Assembly: GCF_024323335.1 (NCBI RefSeq)
Contig: NC_066579.1
Location: forward strand, 53,464,771 to 53,528,770
Direction of reading: 5' to 3'
Length of the DNA: 64,000 nt
Origin: Lathyrus oleraceus
Lineage: Eukaryota; Streptophyta; Magnoliopsida; Fabales; Fabaceae
The position numbers and the translations under genes are program-made. This document shows positions 22,823-34,729 of this stretch, piece by piece. The notes beneath the pieces are model-generated. The model saw nothing but the letters and a program-made list of their open reading frames with translations. It did not search any database and was not told the DNA's origin. Within the stretch, counting starts at the first letter, position 1; every line of letters begins with the position of its first letter.

Positions 22823-24898
22823 TTACATGAGGGGAACATCCTGGATAAATTTGTTCCACATTTCAGTTGTAACAGAGACCCTTAACTGTGAAGCAAGTGC
22901 AATTTCTTCAGCATTAAAACTAAGACCCTGATACTGGTTTTGAGTCTCGAAATTTGTTTTCGGCTGTATTTCCATCTCTGATGGAGTTAGTGATTCCTCC
23001 ATTGTAAAGGATGCATCTTTATCATACATTTTAAAAATCCAATCATCTGGTTTTTCCCCGCGAATGTAATTGTGTAATGCACAAGCTGCTACCACCAACT
23101 TTACCTGTGTCTGTAATGGATATGAAGGAGCTGCCATCAATATAGGAAATCGCTCCTTTAAAGCCCCAAAAGTTCGGCCGGTGACATTTCGTAATAATGA
23201 GTGTCGTTGATTGAACAGCTCACATGCATCCTGTGGGTGGTAACCACTGGGAAAATCCTTGGAGTGATAAGGAGTACGAGGATATGGAGCAACGAAACCT
23301 GGCACGTTTGGATACTTGTTGTCTACCAGGTAGTATTTACCTGTGTCACAAAAAATCTTTAATCCAATATTTGATGCAAGAGTTATAAGTGTATAAGAGC
23401 AACTATTATTTCAATTCCATCTTAAATTTAACAATAATAGTTGCAAACTCTACATATTAACTCCAAACCAGTAACCTAAACGAGTAAATGGCATTACCAT
23501 CTACTAACTATCAATCTATTACAGCTACAACTAAATAAAACTTGAGAACTATAGAATTAAAATATATCTTCAAGTCACTGCAGTTAAAGGATAGTTGATA
23601 AAAATTGATTTAGAGGTATTTATTTTATTTTTCAAACCAAGTTAATGGACATGTACAGAGAGAACATAACATCCAGTAACTCAACAATTGTCAAGAGGAA
23701 GAACTCCAATATAGTTGCTACACAAATCATGATTGCATTATACAGATAAGTATTACTACTACCTTCAGGAACCTGCAACTTATTCCTCCTAGTGATTGCT
23801 GAATTAAAAACTTGTAAGTTTGTAGCAGACCCTTCCCAACCAGCTAATACATAACAAAACTTGAGATCAAATGAGCATGCTGCCAGAACATTTTGTGAAA
23901 GTAACCCGTCGGGATTGCGGAAAGGCCCTTGTTCATCTACACCAACTGTCACAGGTACATATATACCATTGACTGCTCCCACACAATCCTATAAAAAAAA
24001 TAACAAATAAGTAAGACCGGTGCTGTCAATTCTAGATAGCAGAAAATAACAGTTTGTTCAAATTCTACTATGCTACAGTGTCACTATACCCTCTATTTGA
24101 CAATACTTTGTATCAATGTTGTCAAATAATGCTTATAGCTGTACTATCTATTGCGCTATAATAAATCGGAATTCTAACAAAACCCTATTGTTCTACGATA
24201 CATATTTAGTACAAAGTGTTGTCAAATAGTGGTAATATATAAACCCTGTAACGCTCTAGCAAAGCGAATTTTGAATAAACCACTATTTAATGTCTATTGA
24301 TTCACTCATGAGCAGAACAATAACTATTGGTTCACTCATAAGCAGAACAATAACTATGGGTTCAAATTCTGCTAGGATATAATGTCTATTTGATAACACA
24401 AAGTGAGACACAATCAATCCCAAACAACATGCATATCAAACTAACTGATCAAAATCTTACTTTAAAATAAGGAAAGAATCTAGGATCTTTAGAGATTACT
24501 GAATGAACATCCGAGCTAGGCGGCTGAAAATACTCCTTTGAAATCGACATAATGGCATTCAAAACATTATTAAAATGACGACTAATTGTTTCACCAGAAT
24601 AATGAAACAGTTCTTGAACAGCCCTAATTCTCAAATTATGACCAATAATGAACATAAACATAGCTAATTGCTCTTCAACTTTGATTCGATTCGTGTCACG
24701 TAATAAACCCTTGGTTTCTAGAATATCACATAACTTGTAGAATACTTGTTTATCCATTCGGAAATTATCCAAACAACGTTGATTTGGACCATTAAGTACT
24801 TCATCAACAAATTTTGCACCACTAGATGATAAACGAGTTAGTTCTTTAGGTGCATGATTACCAATAACGACGTCGTTTTCTTCATCTGAACTCTCCAT
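22823..24898 (-). CDS. ALP1/HARBI1-like protein, probable domesticated PIF/Harbinger transposase
   Basis: Three exons on the minus strand: 24898-24461, 23988-23763 and 23340-22823, with GT-AG introns. Lengths 438+226+518 give exactly 394 codons with no internal stop (393 aa). Exon 1 carries the helical N-terminal region (KGLLRDTNRIKVEEQLAMFM, then HYSGETISRHFNNVL). Exons 2 and 3 carry the DDE_Tnp_4 nuclease fold: GAVNGIYVPV, SQNVLAACSFDLKFCYVLAG, GWEGSATN, YYLVDNKYPN, LFNQRHSLLRNVTGRTFGAL. The usual first Asp (VDG) is Asn, the usual acid in the xER helix (47 residues after LVD) is Gly, and the conserved Asp after GSA(T/S) is Asn; only the LVD Asp remains. Strand cutting is therefore unlikely. 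ALP1-type proteins of this ancestry act with chromatin complexes such as PRC2; that role here is inference. Confidence 0.85.
23341..23762 (-). other. Intron 2 of the ALP1-like gene
   Basis: 422 nt, donor G|GTAGTA and acceptor ACACAG|GT. The junction restores the E-G-K-Y-Y reading across the splice. AT-rich, no other feature. Confidence 0.8.
23989..24460 (-). other. Intron 1 of the ALP1-like gene
   Basis: 472 nt, donor AAA|GTAAGA and acceptor TTATAG|GAT, phase 0. It contains a direct duplication of about 31 bp at 24299-24329 and 24330-24360 (shared AGCAGAACAATAACTAT). Confidence 0.85.
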
Positions 24899-25140
24899 TA
24901 ACGAATTGGAACTGTTTTCAATGGAATCTATAGATTAGAAAGTAGAATTAAGGAAATTGAAATCGAAATTAACGGAATGTGGCAATTTTTAGGGCAAAAT
25001 TGAGTTGGAATCGATGGTTGGAAGAAAATGGAGAACATGAACGGAAATTATTACCGTATCTGGTGAACGACGACCGGCTCCGGTAGGGACTTCCGATGGG
25101 GCTTTTGGTTTTTATCGGCAATTGAGTTCAGTGAGGCACC
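24899..25140 (-). promoter_or_regulatory. 5' leader of the ALP1-like gene
   Basis: The minus strand upstream of the ATG has a possible leader intron: donor ACG|GTAATA near 25053 and acceptor CTATAG|AT near 24928. The outermost part (25060-25110) is richer in GC than its surroundings, as in gene leaders. Transcription start not determinable. Confidence 0.35.
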
Positions 25141-26300
25141 ATGTTTTGTCTGATACAAACCCAAAACGGCAATGGCTATTTAATTTTATTTATATTATAC
25201 ACAGTTTGTTCGCTTTTTTTTTACGTGCGGGTCAAAATATTGACGTATTTAAATTATTTATGGAATAAATTTTATAAAAATACACATAACCAATTAAAGA
25301 GAGACAATAGTAATCAAAGACAAAGTCACAATAAATTCTAAAATATTAGACAAATTAATATATGAAGATTAATTACATGTAGAATCAACAATAATATTTT
25401 AAAAATCATTAAATATAGTAACAAAAATATTTTTTATGTCGAATTCTTTATCTTTAACAATAACATTTTAGAGAATTAATTATGGGAGTATGTAAATCTC
25501 TCTCCATAATATTTAATATGTATTATAGAAAACAAAATACATGCAAAAACTACCTCCCTGATTAGAGTTAAAAATGGTAAGAACAAAATTAAAATGATGA
25601 AAACCTCGGTCTACAGATGGAATATCTCTGTATAATATTTGTAAATTATAAAATATGATTTAAAAGTAGAATGGAACAAATAAAAATATTATGAATAAAA
25701 TTTTATATATTCTTTATTTATTGTTATAGATTAATAAATAAATCGATGTTAAAATTGGAGAATTAAAAATCAGATATGATCAGTTCACTAATATTAAGCA
25801 ATGTAAGAAAAACGAAAGGACGTTAGAAGAAGATCTTTGAAAAAATCCAAATAGAGAGAGAATCGAAAGTTGTACTCTTATATATGCCACTATTGTCATT
25901 AACTGATCTTGATCTCTTGATAAAAAAATTGATCTTGATCTCGATCTCTTGATAAAACTTTTGTGTGGAATTTGACCATGTTCATATAAAATAGCAAGGA
26001 AAGGCATAAAAAGTCTTTTAATAGAAAAATAATTTTGTATAAAAGGGATAAAAAGTCTTTGAATAGAAAAATAATAGGCATAAAAAGTCTTTTAATAGAA
26101 AAATAATAGGCATAAAAAGTCTTTGAATTGGAAATTAACTCTTATTATAAAACTCATCCCAAAATCACAACACAACAATTAAAAAAAATGATTAAATGGT
26201 TATCTACTTTTAGATTACAATTACATATGTACTTATTATATTTTTACAAAAACAAACTTAACGCGTTTCATTCATTAAATAGTGTTCAATACAACGAGGA
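25141..26300. other. AT-rich intergenic DNA
   Basis: No supported gene. It contains the short tandem array at 26003-26126 and a duplicated TTGATCTTGATCTC(G)ATCTCTTGATAAA motif near 25907-25955. Confidence 0.6.
26003..26126. repeat. ~33-bp tandem repeat, four copies
   Basis: Units share GGCATAAAAAGTCTTT followed by (T/G)AATAGAAAAATAATA. Confidence 0.85.
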
Positions 26301-26309
26301 ATCAAATTA

Positions 26310-26985
26310 ATAAGATTACATTACATTTAGACCAAGAATCGTCCGCCTTTGCTAAAGAATGGGCAACCATATTCACTCGATACTTAACAAACTTTACCTC
26401 AAAGTTGAGATAAAAATGCAACAAGCTTTGGGTGGACTGTATAATTAAACTAAACTGATAAATACCACTGATAATGGATCAAATATCATGGATAATATTT
26501 TCGAAGATAATATTATCCAATTGCATTGCTTCATGGGTTGCCTATTTGGGAGTCACTTTCGAAGATAATATTTTCCAATTGCATTGCTTCATGGGTTGCC
26601 TATTTGGGAGTCACTTTCGAAGATAATATTTTCCAATTGCATTGCTTCATGGGTTGCCTATTTGGGAGTCACTTTCGAAGATAATATTTTCCAATTGCAT
26701 TGCTTCATGGGTTGCCTATTTGGGAGTCACTTTCGAAGATAATATTTTCCAATTGCATTGCTTCATGGGTTTCCTCTTTAAGGGCCAAGGCTTCTGCTTC
26801 TAGCATGGAATGGAGACCGAAATCCCAAGCTACACCTGCATAAACAAATCTACCCAAGTTATCTCTCACGCACCAACCCCAATTTGTAGTTCCATGGTTA
26901 GTGTTAAAACTCACATCTACGTTGTATTTCACCTTCCCTTCATCAGGTGGACACTAGGAGGTGAGAGAATGATGTGCAAAATCAC
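26310..26985 (-). pseudogene. RNase H-like (RVT_3-type) pseudogene
   Basis: On the minus strand the frame begins around CPPDEGKVKYNVDVSFN, then GWCVRDNLGRFVYAGVAWDF, EAEALALKEETHEAMQ and LENIIFESDSQ. This is the plant RNase H-like domain of LINE-derived and At1g65750-type proteins, with the Asp (VDVS), Glu (EAEA) and Asp (ESDS) in place. The C-terminal part reappears at 26310-26420 as VKFVKYRVNMVAHSLAKAD. Between them the coding DNA has been expanded into 58-bp repeats (not a multiple of three), which destroys the frame. The LTR at 27007 cuts off whatever lay upstream. Confidence 0.75.
26499..26790. repeat. 58-bp minisatellite, five units
   Basis: Units begin at 26499, 26557, 26615, 26673 and 26731 with TTTCGAAGATAATATTTTCC. 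The first four are almost identical; the fifth runs into the RNase H-like coding sequence and diverges after CATGGGTTTCC. The first differs by ATTATCC in place of ATTTTCC. Confidence 0.95.
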
Positions 26986-27006
26986 TATCATGACTCTCTT
27001 GAGTAG

Positions 27007-30000
27007 TGTAAGACCCTAATTTTGACCCTAAGATCCTTCATGGCATCATGTTATTGCACAAGTGTTTTGCCTCAAGGATCATAGCATGTTTGATTCCTTA
27101 ACCCTAGGGTTGGGACTTGTGTGAGTAGTTTGAGACCACCAAGCATGCTTGTATTATATATTATTGATTTTCTTATTTGTTTACTAACCAAAAGCACAAA
27201 AATATGTCATTAACTCTTTTTATTTTGAAGCTCAAGTGATCATGTGTTCCCATGCTCCTAGGAGGCTCCTAAGCTCAATGAAATGGCTAGATGAAGATGA
27301 GAAAAAGCATGACAATGGTCCACAAAGCTCCTAATCATCATATATGTCTCCCAAGTATCTAAATTTGCCAATTTGATAAAGATAACCCAAAGGCTTGAGG
27401 ATTGTTTCCCAAGGAAACCCTAATTCAACTGTACTTTGACTGTACCTTGCCCATGAAGCAACCTCAACCTATGACCAAGTTTAATCAAGGGAATTTATTT
27501 AATTCATTATTTTATGCATATAAGAGCCTATTTGAGGATCCTCAATCATTCATTTATCAAGATTGGAAGTTTGGCCTTGAAAAGTTGACCAGTCAAGTCA
27601 TCTGACTAAACTGAAGACCAATGAGATACAACTTTTGATGTGTTTGTAAAATGAAGATGACCCCAAGAAAACAAATGTTCTTAAGAACCATATGAACAAC
27701 TTTCATGTTCATAAAAAATCCATTTGAAACTTGGAAGGTCATCATTCATTTCAAAACATTATAGGTCATTTTGATTGAAACCCTAATTTTAGTTCAACTT
27801 ACCAAGGACATAACTTCCTTAATTTTTATGATTTTAAGGTGAGACCAAATTCATTGGAAATCTTAAGATGTCTAATTCAAATGTTATGTTAGACAAAATT
27901 TCATAATCCTAAAATAAATACATGTGATAATACAAAACATTTTAGGTCACCTTGGACCTAATTCATTGAATTTGAAAAAGTACCCAACTTCAAATGACCA
28001 TAACTTTGTCATAGAAAATCCAAATGATTCAAACTTTGAGTCTAAATTGATCATCTTGAAAATATATATAACTTTGATGTTGGAGGTTTTTCCATTTGAA
28101 GTTTGAATCATGGAAACAGAGGGGCTTAAATAGGCTTGCTTTTGGTGAAAATTTTCAAAGGCGATTTAAACATGTTTTGTACCCAAACTTTCACAGCCAG
28201 TTTTCATTAATTTCCAAATGCCAAATGAATTTTTGCCTAACATGACTTTTGTTCCTTATTTCAAGGGCTTTCCAACCATTACTCACATTACTTTTTTGGA
28301 CTTTCCATTGGTGAGTTTCGAAGAGCTCTTTCTTTATGTTCATTTTTTAATTTCATGATGAAACTTAATGTGCAAGCTGATTACATCACATGTACACGTC
28401 CAATTCCATTCCAAATGAATTCAGCTTGGTTTTGCACCCACCATTGGGCCTCACATGCGCCTGTACAGGCCCATGCATCAAATTTCAAATTGCCATGCAC
28501 ACGAGGGAATCATGATACACAACCATCCTCAGCTATAAATAACTGCTCATTCTCATTCATTTGGTAACCTTTTGGAGACCTGAAACGCTGCAGCACTGAA
28601 TACCCAACCAATACCAAAGGAATTTTCCAGATTTTTTCTCACTTTCAAGCTTGAAATTCAACATCATTAGTTGATTTTCAAAGCTCAATTCCTTAGCCTA
28701 TCATCTTCATCACATCCCTAGAGCAAAGAGGAATCAGGATCTTGAAGTTTTCAGGGCTTAAAGAGCTTCAATTCAGAGGTAGAACTTCAAATTTTTTGGA
28801 TCTAGATCTTGCAATTCAATGTAGTATTCTTTTGTTTGTGTGGTTTTCTGAAGTCCTCACACTTGAGACAAGCCAATGGTGGTTTCAATTTTCCATTTCG
28901 TACACTTTCAGTTTGAACACCATGATCTTCCATTTCACATTTCTCTCAAAATAGGAAGAGTGAGGAAGATCCATGGATACAGTGGTGATGTACATCACAC
29001 AAGCTTCAATTTGATGTCCTTGTTTTTCATTTTTGTTAAAAAAAAATTCTCTGCAAAACTGGTGGCCGGAGATTGTTGGATCACCGGAGAAGATGGTGGT
29101 TGCCACCACCATCACCACGTGTATGCATTCATGACCCTTGGATCGTGTTTCCACGTTATAATCCTGAGCATCCATTGTATTTACCTTTTTTAAATCACTT
29201 TGCCACGCGTTTGACTTGGCCACACCATGCGCCCTCACATCTGGACCGCTTCTCCTTGCCACGTCAATTAATGAGCCTGGTCCAATGGCTGCGCAATTTT
29301 CAGTTATTTCTATTTTCTTTTATTTTTAGTTAATTCCTTTTATTTTGAAAAATTCATAGAAAATTTATTTGAAGTCACAAAAATATGAGACCAATTCCAA
29401 AAAAATTCTTGAAAAATCTAGTTTCATATTTTGATTTTAATTATTTTTGTGACTTCATTTAATATGAGACCAAATTCAAATATAATATATACCCAATTGC
29501 TAAAGTCCAAGGGAAAATTGGATTTCTATATGACATTCTTGTCTATTGGATTGCATCCCATTGGTTAGATCTTTTCAACTCTTAACTTTTAATTTTTGCT
29601 TAGGATTAGTCTCTTCATCTCCTCCCCACTTCTTTAATTTCAAATCTCTCCCTCCTTTCAAGATCTTCTTTGCTTGTGATTTCTAAACTTTGACCTTTAT
29701 TGCAAATTAGAAACTTTGGCCTTATGCCATTGCATTTTCAAACCTCTTTTTATTAATCAAACTTGTAAATGAACTTAACCATATTGACTTAAAATTTCAA
29801 AAGACAAAAAGAATTAACACTCATTCAAACTCTTTTAGGCCTTTTGTGTCTTTGTTAAACTTAAATTTTGTTAAAAGTCATTCACTCACTTTGAAACTGA
29901 TACCACGAACTATGAGGTTTTGATCCCTCATTTTTATGTTGGTACGTAGGCACAAGTCCGAAGGTCTTGTCAAACACAAAAATATAATTAATAAAAAAAT

Positions 30001-30296
30001 TTCTCATCCCCACACTCTATTTATTTCAAACATCTTTTATACCAAAAAACACATATGCATACAAAAAAGGGCTCCCTATGAGTACCTAGGACACTTTGGG
30101 TGCTAACACCTTCCCTCTGTGTAACCAACCCCCTTACCTGTAATCTCTGGCATTTTATTAGTTTTGATTTGAAAACTTCTTATCTTTGGGTTTTGTTCGT
30201 ACTTTTCCCTTGGAAACAATAAAAGCACGGTGGCAACTGTGGTTTTATTGACGCTAAGCTTATCCATAGCTTAATGGTCATGAATTTACCGCTACA
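27007..30296 (+). mobile_element. Ogre-type LTR with unmatched flanks
   Basis: A 3290-bp LTR starts TGTAAGACCCTAATTTTGAC and ends TTTACCGCTACA. A TATA box is at 28534-28540. It carries the same 3' modules as the other Ogre-type LTRs: GGGTGCTAACACCTTCCCTC (30097-30116) and CGGTGGCAACTGTGG. No primer site or internal region follows: the right end abuts antisense pol at 30297. The bases beside the ends (AGTAG left, TACCC right) differ, so it is not a simple solo LTR. Frames inside it (for example 28876-29333) look incidental. Confidence 0.8.
28534..28540 (+). promoter_or_regulatory. Probable TATA box of the 27007 LTR
   Basis: TATAAAT about 1.5 kb into the LTR, in the context CAGCTATAAATAACTGC. 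Confidence 0.5.
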
Positions 30297-31254
30297 TACC
30301 CCTATCGAAGTGCGGATGGATGTACGGTACCCATGCAAAGCAAATGGTAGCATCTCATACCAATCTTTGTACGTCACAACCATCTTTTGGATAATTTTCT
30401 TAATATTCTTATTCATAGCTTCAATAACCCTATTCGTCTTGGGTCTGTAGGGAGAAGAATTATGATGTGTTATTTTGAAGTCTTTGCAGAACTCTTTCAT
30501 CATGTTATTATTCAAGTTTTGATCCATTATCAGTAATGATCTTACTTGGCACACCATATTGGCATATGATTTGATTCTTGATAAACCTCACAACAACTTG
30601 CATGGTTATATTAGCATACGATGTCGCTTCAACCCACTTCGTGAAGTAGTCAATATCCACTAAAATGAAACGATGTCCATTTGAAGTTATGGGCTCTATC
30701 ATGCCAATCATATCAATTCCCCACATGGAGAAGGGCCATGGAGAGGAAATGATATTCAAAAGTGTCAGAGGAACATGAATCTTATCCGCATAGATTTTAC
30801 ATTTGTGGCATTTCTTCACGTATTTGCAATAGTCAGATTCCATTGTAAGCCAATAGTAACTTGCTCTCAACATCTTCTTTGCCATATCATGTCCATTGGA
30901 ATGAGTACCAAAGGAACCTTCATGGACTTCAGTCATCAATAGGTCTGCTTCGTGTCTATCCACGCATCTGAGAAAAACCATATCAAAATTTCTCTTGTAA
31001 AGCACATCACTATTTAGGTAGAAGTTGTCATCCAGTCTTCTCAAAGTCTTCTTATCTTTCAAAGATGCCCCAAACGGGTAAATCTGACTTTGGAGGAAAC
31101 ACTTAATATCATGGTACCATGGCTTATCATCTTTGATCTCTTCAATAGCAAATACATGAGCTGGCCTATCAAGGCGCATTACAGTCAGCTTAGGAACTTC
31201 ATTCCAAAAATTCATAACAATCATGGAAGCTAACGTTGCAAGAGCATTTTCCAT
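30297..31254 (-). pseudogene. Integrase, minus strand, C-terminally cut
   Basis: 31254-30508 encodes the zinc-binding part (THSNGHDMAKKMLRASYYW, then KKCHKCKIYADK), the first catalytic Asp (WGIDMIGMI) and the second (KIITDNGSK). A frameshift near 30510-30550 leads to HHNSSPYRPKTNRVIEAMNK, carrying the Glu, and EMLPFALHGYRTSIRTSIG. At that point the LTR junction at 30296/30297 ends the homology. Confidence 0.8.
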
Positions 31255-31266
31255 CCGATTTTCATC

Positions 31267-32287
31267 TCAAGGGATATGATGAAACTCAACCTTTGTAAAG
31301 AAACTCGATATCCTCCTCGCATAATCTCTATAAGGTATCAAACTGGGTTGATTCATCTCCCATTCACCTTTAATCTGGTTAAAACCCAAAGTTGAATCTC
31401 TATAGACGTCAAGATATTTGATTCTAAGATCAATGGCTTCTTTGAATCCCATAATGCATGCTTGGTACTCAGCCATATTATTCGTACATTTGAAGGTTAA
31501 TCTAGCTGTAAATGGAAAATGAGTGTCTTGAGGAGTAATAATCACTGCCCCAATGCCATTACCATATAAATTAATAGCTCCATCAAATATCATGCCCCAA
31601 CAGGAACCAGGTTTTGGCCCTTCTTCAAGCAATGATTCATCACAGTCTTTCAACTTCCAATACAATATCTCTTCATCAGGGAAATCAAATTGTACTGAAT
31701 GATGATCATCAATAGGTTGGTGAGCCAAATGGTCAGCCAAAACACTACCTTTAATCTCTTTCTGAGCTCAATATTCAATATCATACTCAAATAACAACAT
31801 CCATCAACGGGCAATCCTCCCAGTTAAAGCAGACTTTTCAAATAGGTACTTGATTGGATTCATCTTGGATATCAACCAACTAGTATCATTCAACATATAC
31901 TAGCGCAAACGCTTAGCAGCCTAAGCCAAAGCACATCATGTCTTCTCAAGCATAGAATACTGAGACTCATAATCAGTGAACTTCTTACTGAGGTAGTAAA
32001 TAGCATATTCTTTCTTACCAGATTCATCTTGCTGACCAAGATCACAACTCATACATGATCAATGGTCTTCCTTCAACAGGCGAAGACAAAATCGGAGGCT
32101 CAAGCAGATATTCTTTAATACTGTCAAAAGCTTTCTGGAAATCCTCGGTCCAATCACAAGACTGATCTTTCCGAAGAACCTTGAATATAGGCGCACATGT
32201 GGCAGTCATATGCGATATAAATCTTGAAATATAGTTCAAGCGACCGAGAAAACCTCTGAATTGCTTCTTAGTTTTGGGTGCATGCAT
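31267..32287 (-). pseudogene. RNase H and second (archaeal-type) RNase H, minus strand
   Basis: 32287-32042 covers the RT thumb/connection (KKQFRGFLGRLNYISRFISH). 32041-31741 is a stop-riddled RNase H. 31740-31267 encodes the additional RNase H typical of the Tat/Ogre lineage: GMIFDGAINLYGNGIGAVII, NNMAEYQACIMGFKEAIDL and KGEWEMNQPSLIPYRDYARR. Several canonical residues differ (for example YRDSTLGF where the intact copy has YGDSALVI). Confidence 0.75.
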
Positions 32288-32320
32288 TTCTTGTATTGCT
32301 TTGACCTTGGCAAGATCAAC

Positions 32321-33253
32321 TTAAATACCCTTCTCACTGACAATAAAGCCCAACAACTTACCAGAGCGGACACCAAATGTACACTTATTGGGATTTAAGT
32401 GGAGTTTGTACTTTCTCAAACGCTGGAATAGCTTCAATAAGTTCTCAACATGCTCATCTTCAGACCTTGATTTGGCAATCATATCATCGACATAGACCTC
32501 AATTATTTTATGCATCATATCATGGAAAAGAGTAGTCACGACTCTTTGGTATGTTGCACCAGCATTCTTCAAACCGAAAGGCATCACTCGATTATAAAAT
32601 GTTCCCCAAGGCGTAATGAATGTGGTTTTTTCCATATCTTCGGGGGTCATTTTTATCTGATTATAACCGGAAAATCCGTCCATAAAAGAGAAGACATTGA
32701 ACTTAGTTGTATTATCTACCAACATATCAATGTGTGGCAGAGGAAAATCATCTTTAGGACTAGCTTTGTTCAAGTCTCTATAGTCGACGCACATGCGAAC
32801 TTTTTCATCCTTCTTCGGAATAGGCACAATATTGGCCATCCATTGAGGATATTCGGAGGTAATAAGGAAATCGGCATCAATCTGCTTTTGGACTTCTTCC
32901 TTGATCTTCACTGCCATGTCAGGATGATTTATTCTTAACTTTTGTTTGACCGGCGAACAATCTGGCTTCAACGGTAATTTATGCTCCACAATATCGGTAT
33001 CAAGACCTATCATGTCTTGATAAGACCAAGCAAACACATCAGAGTACTCTTAGAGAAGCTCAATCAACCCCTTCTTAACTTCGGGATGAGGTTGTGACCC
33101 AATCTTGACCTCCTTGATATCATCTTCAGAATCCAAGTTGACCAACTCAATTTGCTCTTCAAACGGCTGAATGCTTTTTTCCTCGTGCTCAAACACACGG
33201 GATAAATCATCAGAAACATCTTCATTATCATTCTCTTCCTCAGCTTTGAGCAC
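32321..33253 (-). pseudogene. Ogre-like reverse transcriptase, minus strand
   Basis: 33253-33050 encodes the acidic leader (SDDLSRVFEHEEKSIQPFEE). After a stop, 33037-32321 encodes an almost complete RT with YPQWMANIVPIPKKDEKVRM, CVDYRDLNKASPKDDFPLPH and the catalytic box YVDDMIAKS. The RT domain itself has no internal stop, but the flanking frames are broken. A plus-strand frame at 32510-32938 is its shadow. Confidence 0.85.
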
Positions 33254-33620
33254 AGGGAAATCAAAGTTCGGAGAGGGAGTATGGTCATTATTTTCAATGG
33301 GTTTGAGAAGTAACCTACATAATAATTTGATATTTCGAGTTTAGAAATATGAAGTGCAAACAAATATTATGCAGATATGAGAAAAATTATTGTCTTTTTA
33401 TGTTTTTTCTGATTACCATTTTCAGAAAAAGCAAAAAGTAAAAACAACATAAATATGGATGAATAAAATCGCATTTTATTAATGATAATTGAAAATGCCT
33501 GACAATGTTTTCACTTCTCCCATAGGCATGGGAGAAGGATTTTTCTTTAAACAGTGAGGTATATTACTTTGAATGATGAATTATAATAGGAACATCAACA
33601 GCAACCCAATTGTTGCAAAT
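33254..33620 (-). other. Inter-ORF region of the minus-strand Ogre, possible intron remnant
   Basis: It separates the protease/G-patch frame from the RT leader, the place where the intact element has a predicted intron. An acceptor-like TTATGTAG|G lies near 33316 before a frame leading into RT. Confidence 0.45.
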
Positions 33621-34640
33621 CTATCCATGTGTTACAAAGTTGACACCGTCTTCTCCTTTATCTTCATCTTTATGAAGGATCTCAACTGAGTGTTGTTCTT
33701 CCTTGTGAATGAATCCTCCACTATGGAAAATATGTTGCATAGCCTTGACTTCCTTCTTTAACGTCCCTTGCTCGAAGCCCAAACCAGTCTGATTCTTGTT
33801 CTTAACTACTTCTATGACACGGCCCCAATTGTTTGTGTCCCCGGTATGAACAATCTCTTGCGCATCTTTCAAAGAAGATATGGACGCCTCAGTCTTCTGA
33901 ATCATATTAACCACATAAAAAGCTTGGAATGAAGTTCCAACAGCTTCCTCGGCTTCAACATACGTGAAAGATGATAAGTGGCTCACCAACAGTGTCTGCT
34001 CACCCCCAACAATAACAAGCTTCCCGGTCTTGACAAATTTGAGCTTTTGGTGTAGAATTGACATGACAGCACCTGCTTCACGAATCCATGGCCTACCCAA
34101 TAAACAATTATAGGTCAGGTGGATATCCATTACCTGGAGAGTAATTTGGAAATTGCTCGGACCAATCTTAATTGGGAGGTCAACTTCTCCAATGACGGTT
34201 TGCGAGAACCGTCAAACGCCTTCACAATCACGCCACTATATCTCATGGGTGCTTCTTGATAAGATAGCCTAACCAAGATAAACTTGGGTAGAATGTTCAA
34301 AGATGAACCAATGTCTACCAAGATGTTGGATAAAGCATCCTCCTTACAGTTCATAGATATGTGGAGAGTTAGATTATGATTCCTACCTTCTTTTGGAAGC
34401 TCCTCATCACAAAAACTCAGATTGTTGCACGAGGTAATGTTAGCAACGGTGTGATCAAATTGATCAACCGTAACATCATGTTCAACGTAGGCTTGCTCAA
34501 GTACTTTTTGCAAAACCTCCCGATATGCTTCAGAATTCATTAATAGAGATAAAACAGAAATCTTAAAGGATGTCTGGAGTAGCTGCTCCACGATGTTAAA
34601 CTCGCTCTTCTTTATCAGACTGAGTCCTGGATAATTGACG
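33621..34640 (-). pseudogene. Aspartic protease and G-patch-like region (Ogre-like)
   Basis: The frame 34591-34130 encodes FKISVLSLLMNSEAYREVL and LVDIGSSLNILPKF, the retropepsin active-site motif with Ile at the usual Thr/Ser position. A frameshift near 34130 leads to 33621-34130 with YNCLLGRPWIREAGAV and KDAQEIVHTGDTNNWGRVI followed by TGLGFEQG, a G-patch-like pair. The protease would release gag and pol proteins. Inactivated by the shift. Confidence 0.8.
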
Positions 34641-34729
34641 TCATTAAAGACATTGCAAGACTCTATTGTTTAACTTGAATGTACGACGAATTAGAAAATT
34701 ACAAGTTCATAATAAAAAAAATTCCATGC

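Larger units (their letters stand above)
30297..34650 (-). mobile_element. Broken Ogre-like element, minus strand (pro-pol only)
   Basis: Reading leftward from 34650 the order is protease, G-patch-like region, RT, RNase H, second RNase H and integrase, as in the intact element at 52751. Gag, ORF1 and both LTRs are missing. The right end is lost around the KKSEFNIVEQ segment before the protease. The left end stops inside integrase at RTSIG, exactly where the 27007 LTR begins on the other side. Multiple stops and shifts show it is old, and its sequence differs enough to be another Ogre subfamily. Confidence 0.85.

Noticed and set aside
22823..24898. Active Harbinger transposon
   Set aside because: Expected catalytic acids are replaced, and no terminal inverted repeats or MYB-like partner gene were seen nearby.
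28742..29333. Several frames of 70-125 residues
   Set aside because: All are inside the LTR at 27007-30296, on both strands, with no recognisable protein and a His run from CACCAC repeats.
27007..30296. Simple solo LTR
   Set aside because: Flanking five bases differ and the two sides belong to unrelated sequences.
32510..32938. 142-residue plus-strand frame
   Set aside because: Shadow of the minus-strand reverse transcriptase; the same shadow occurs at 60713-60970 opposite the intact RT.
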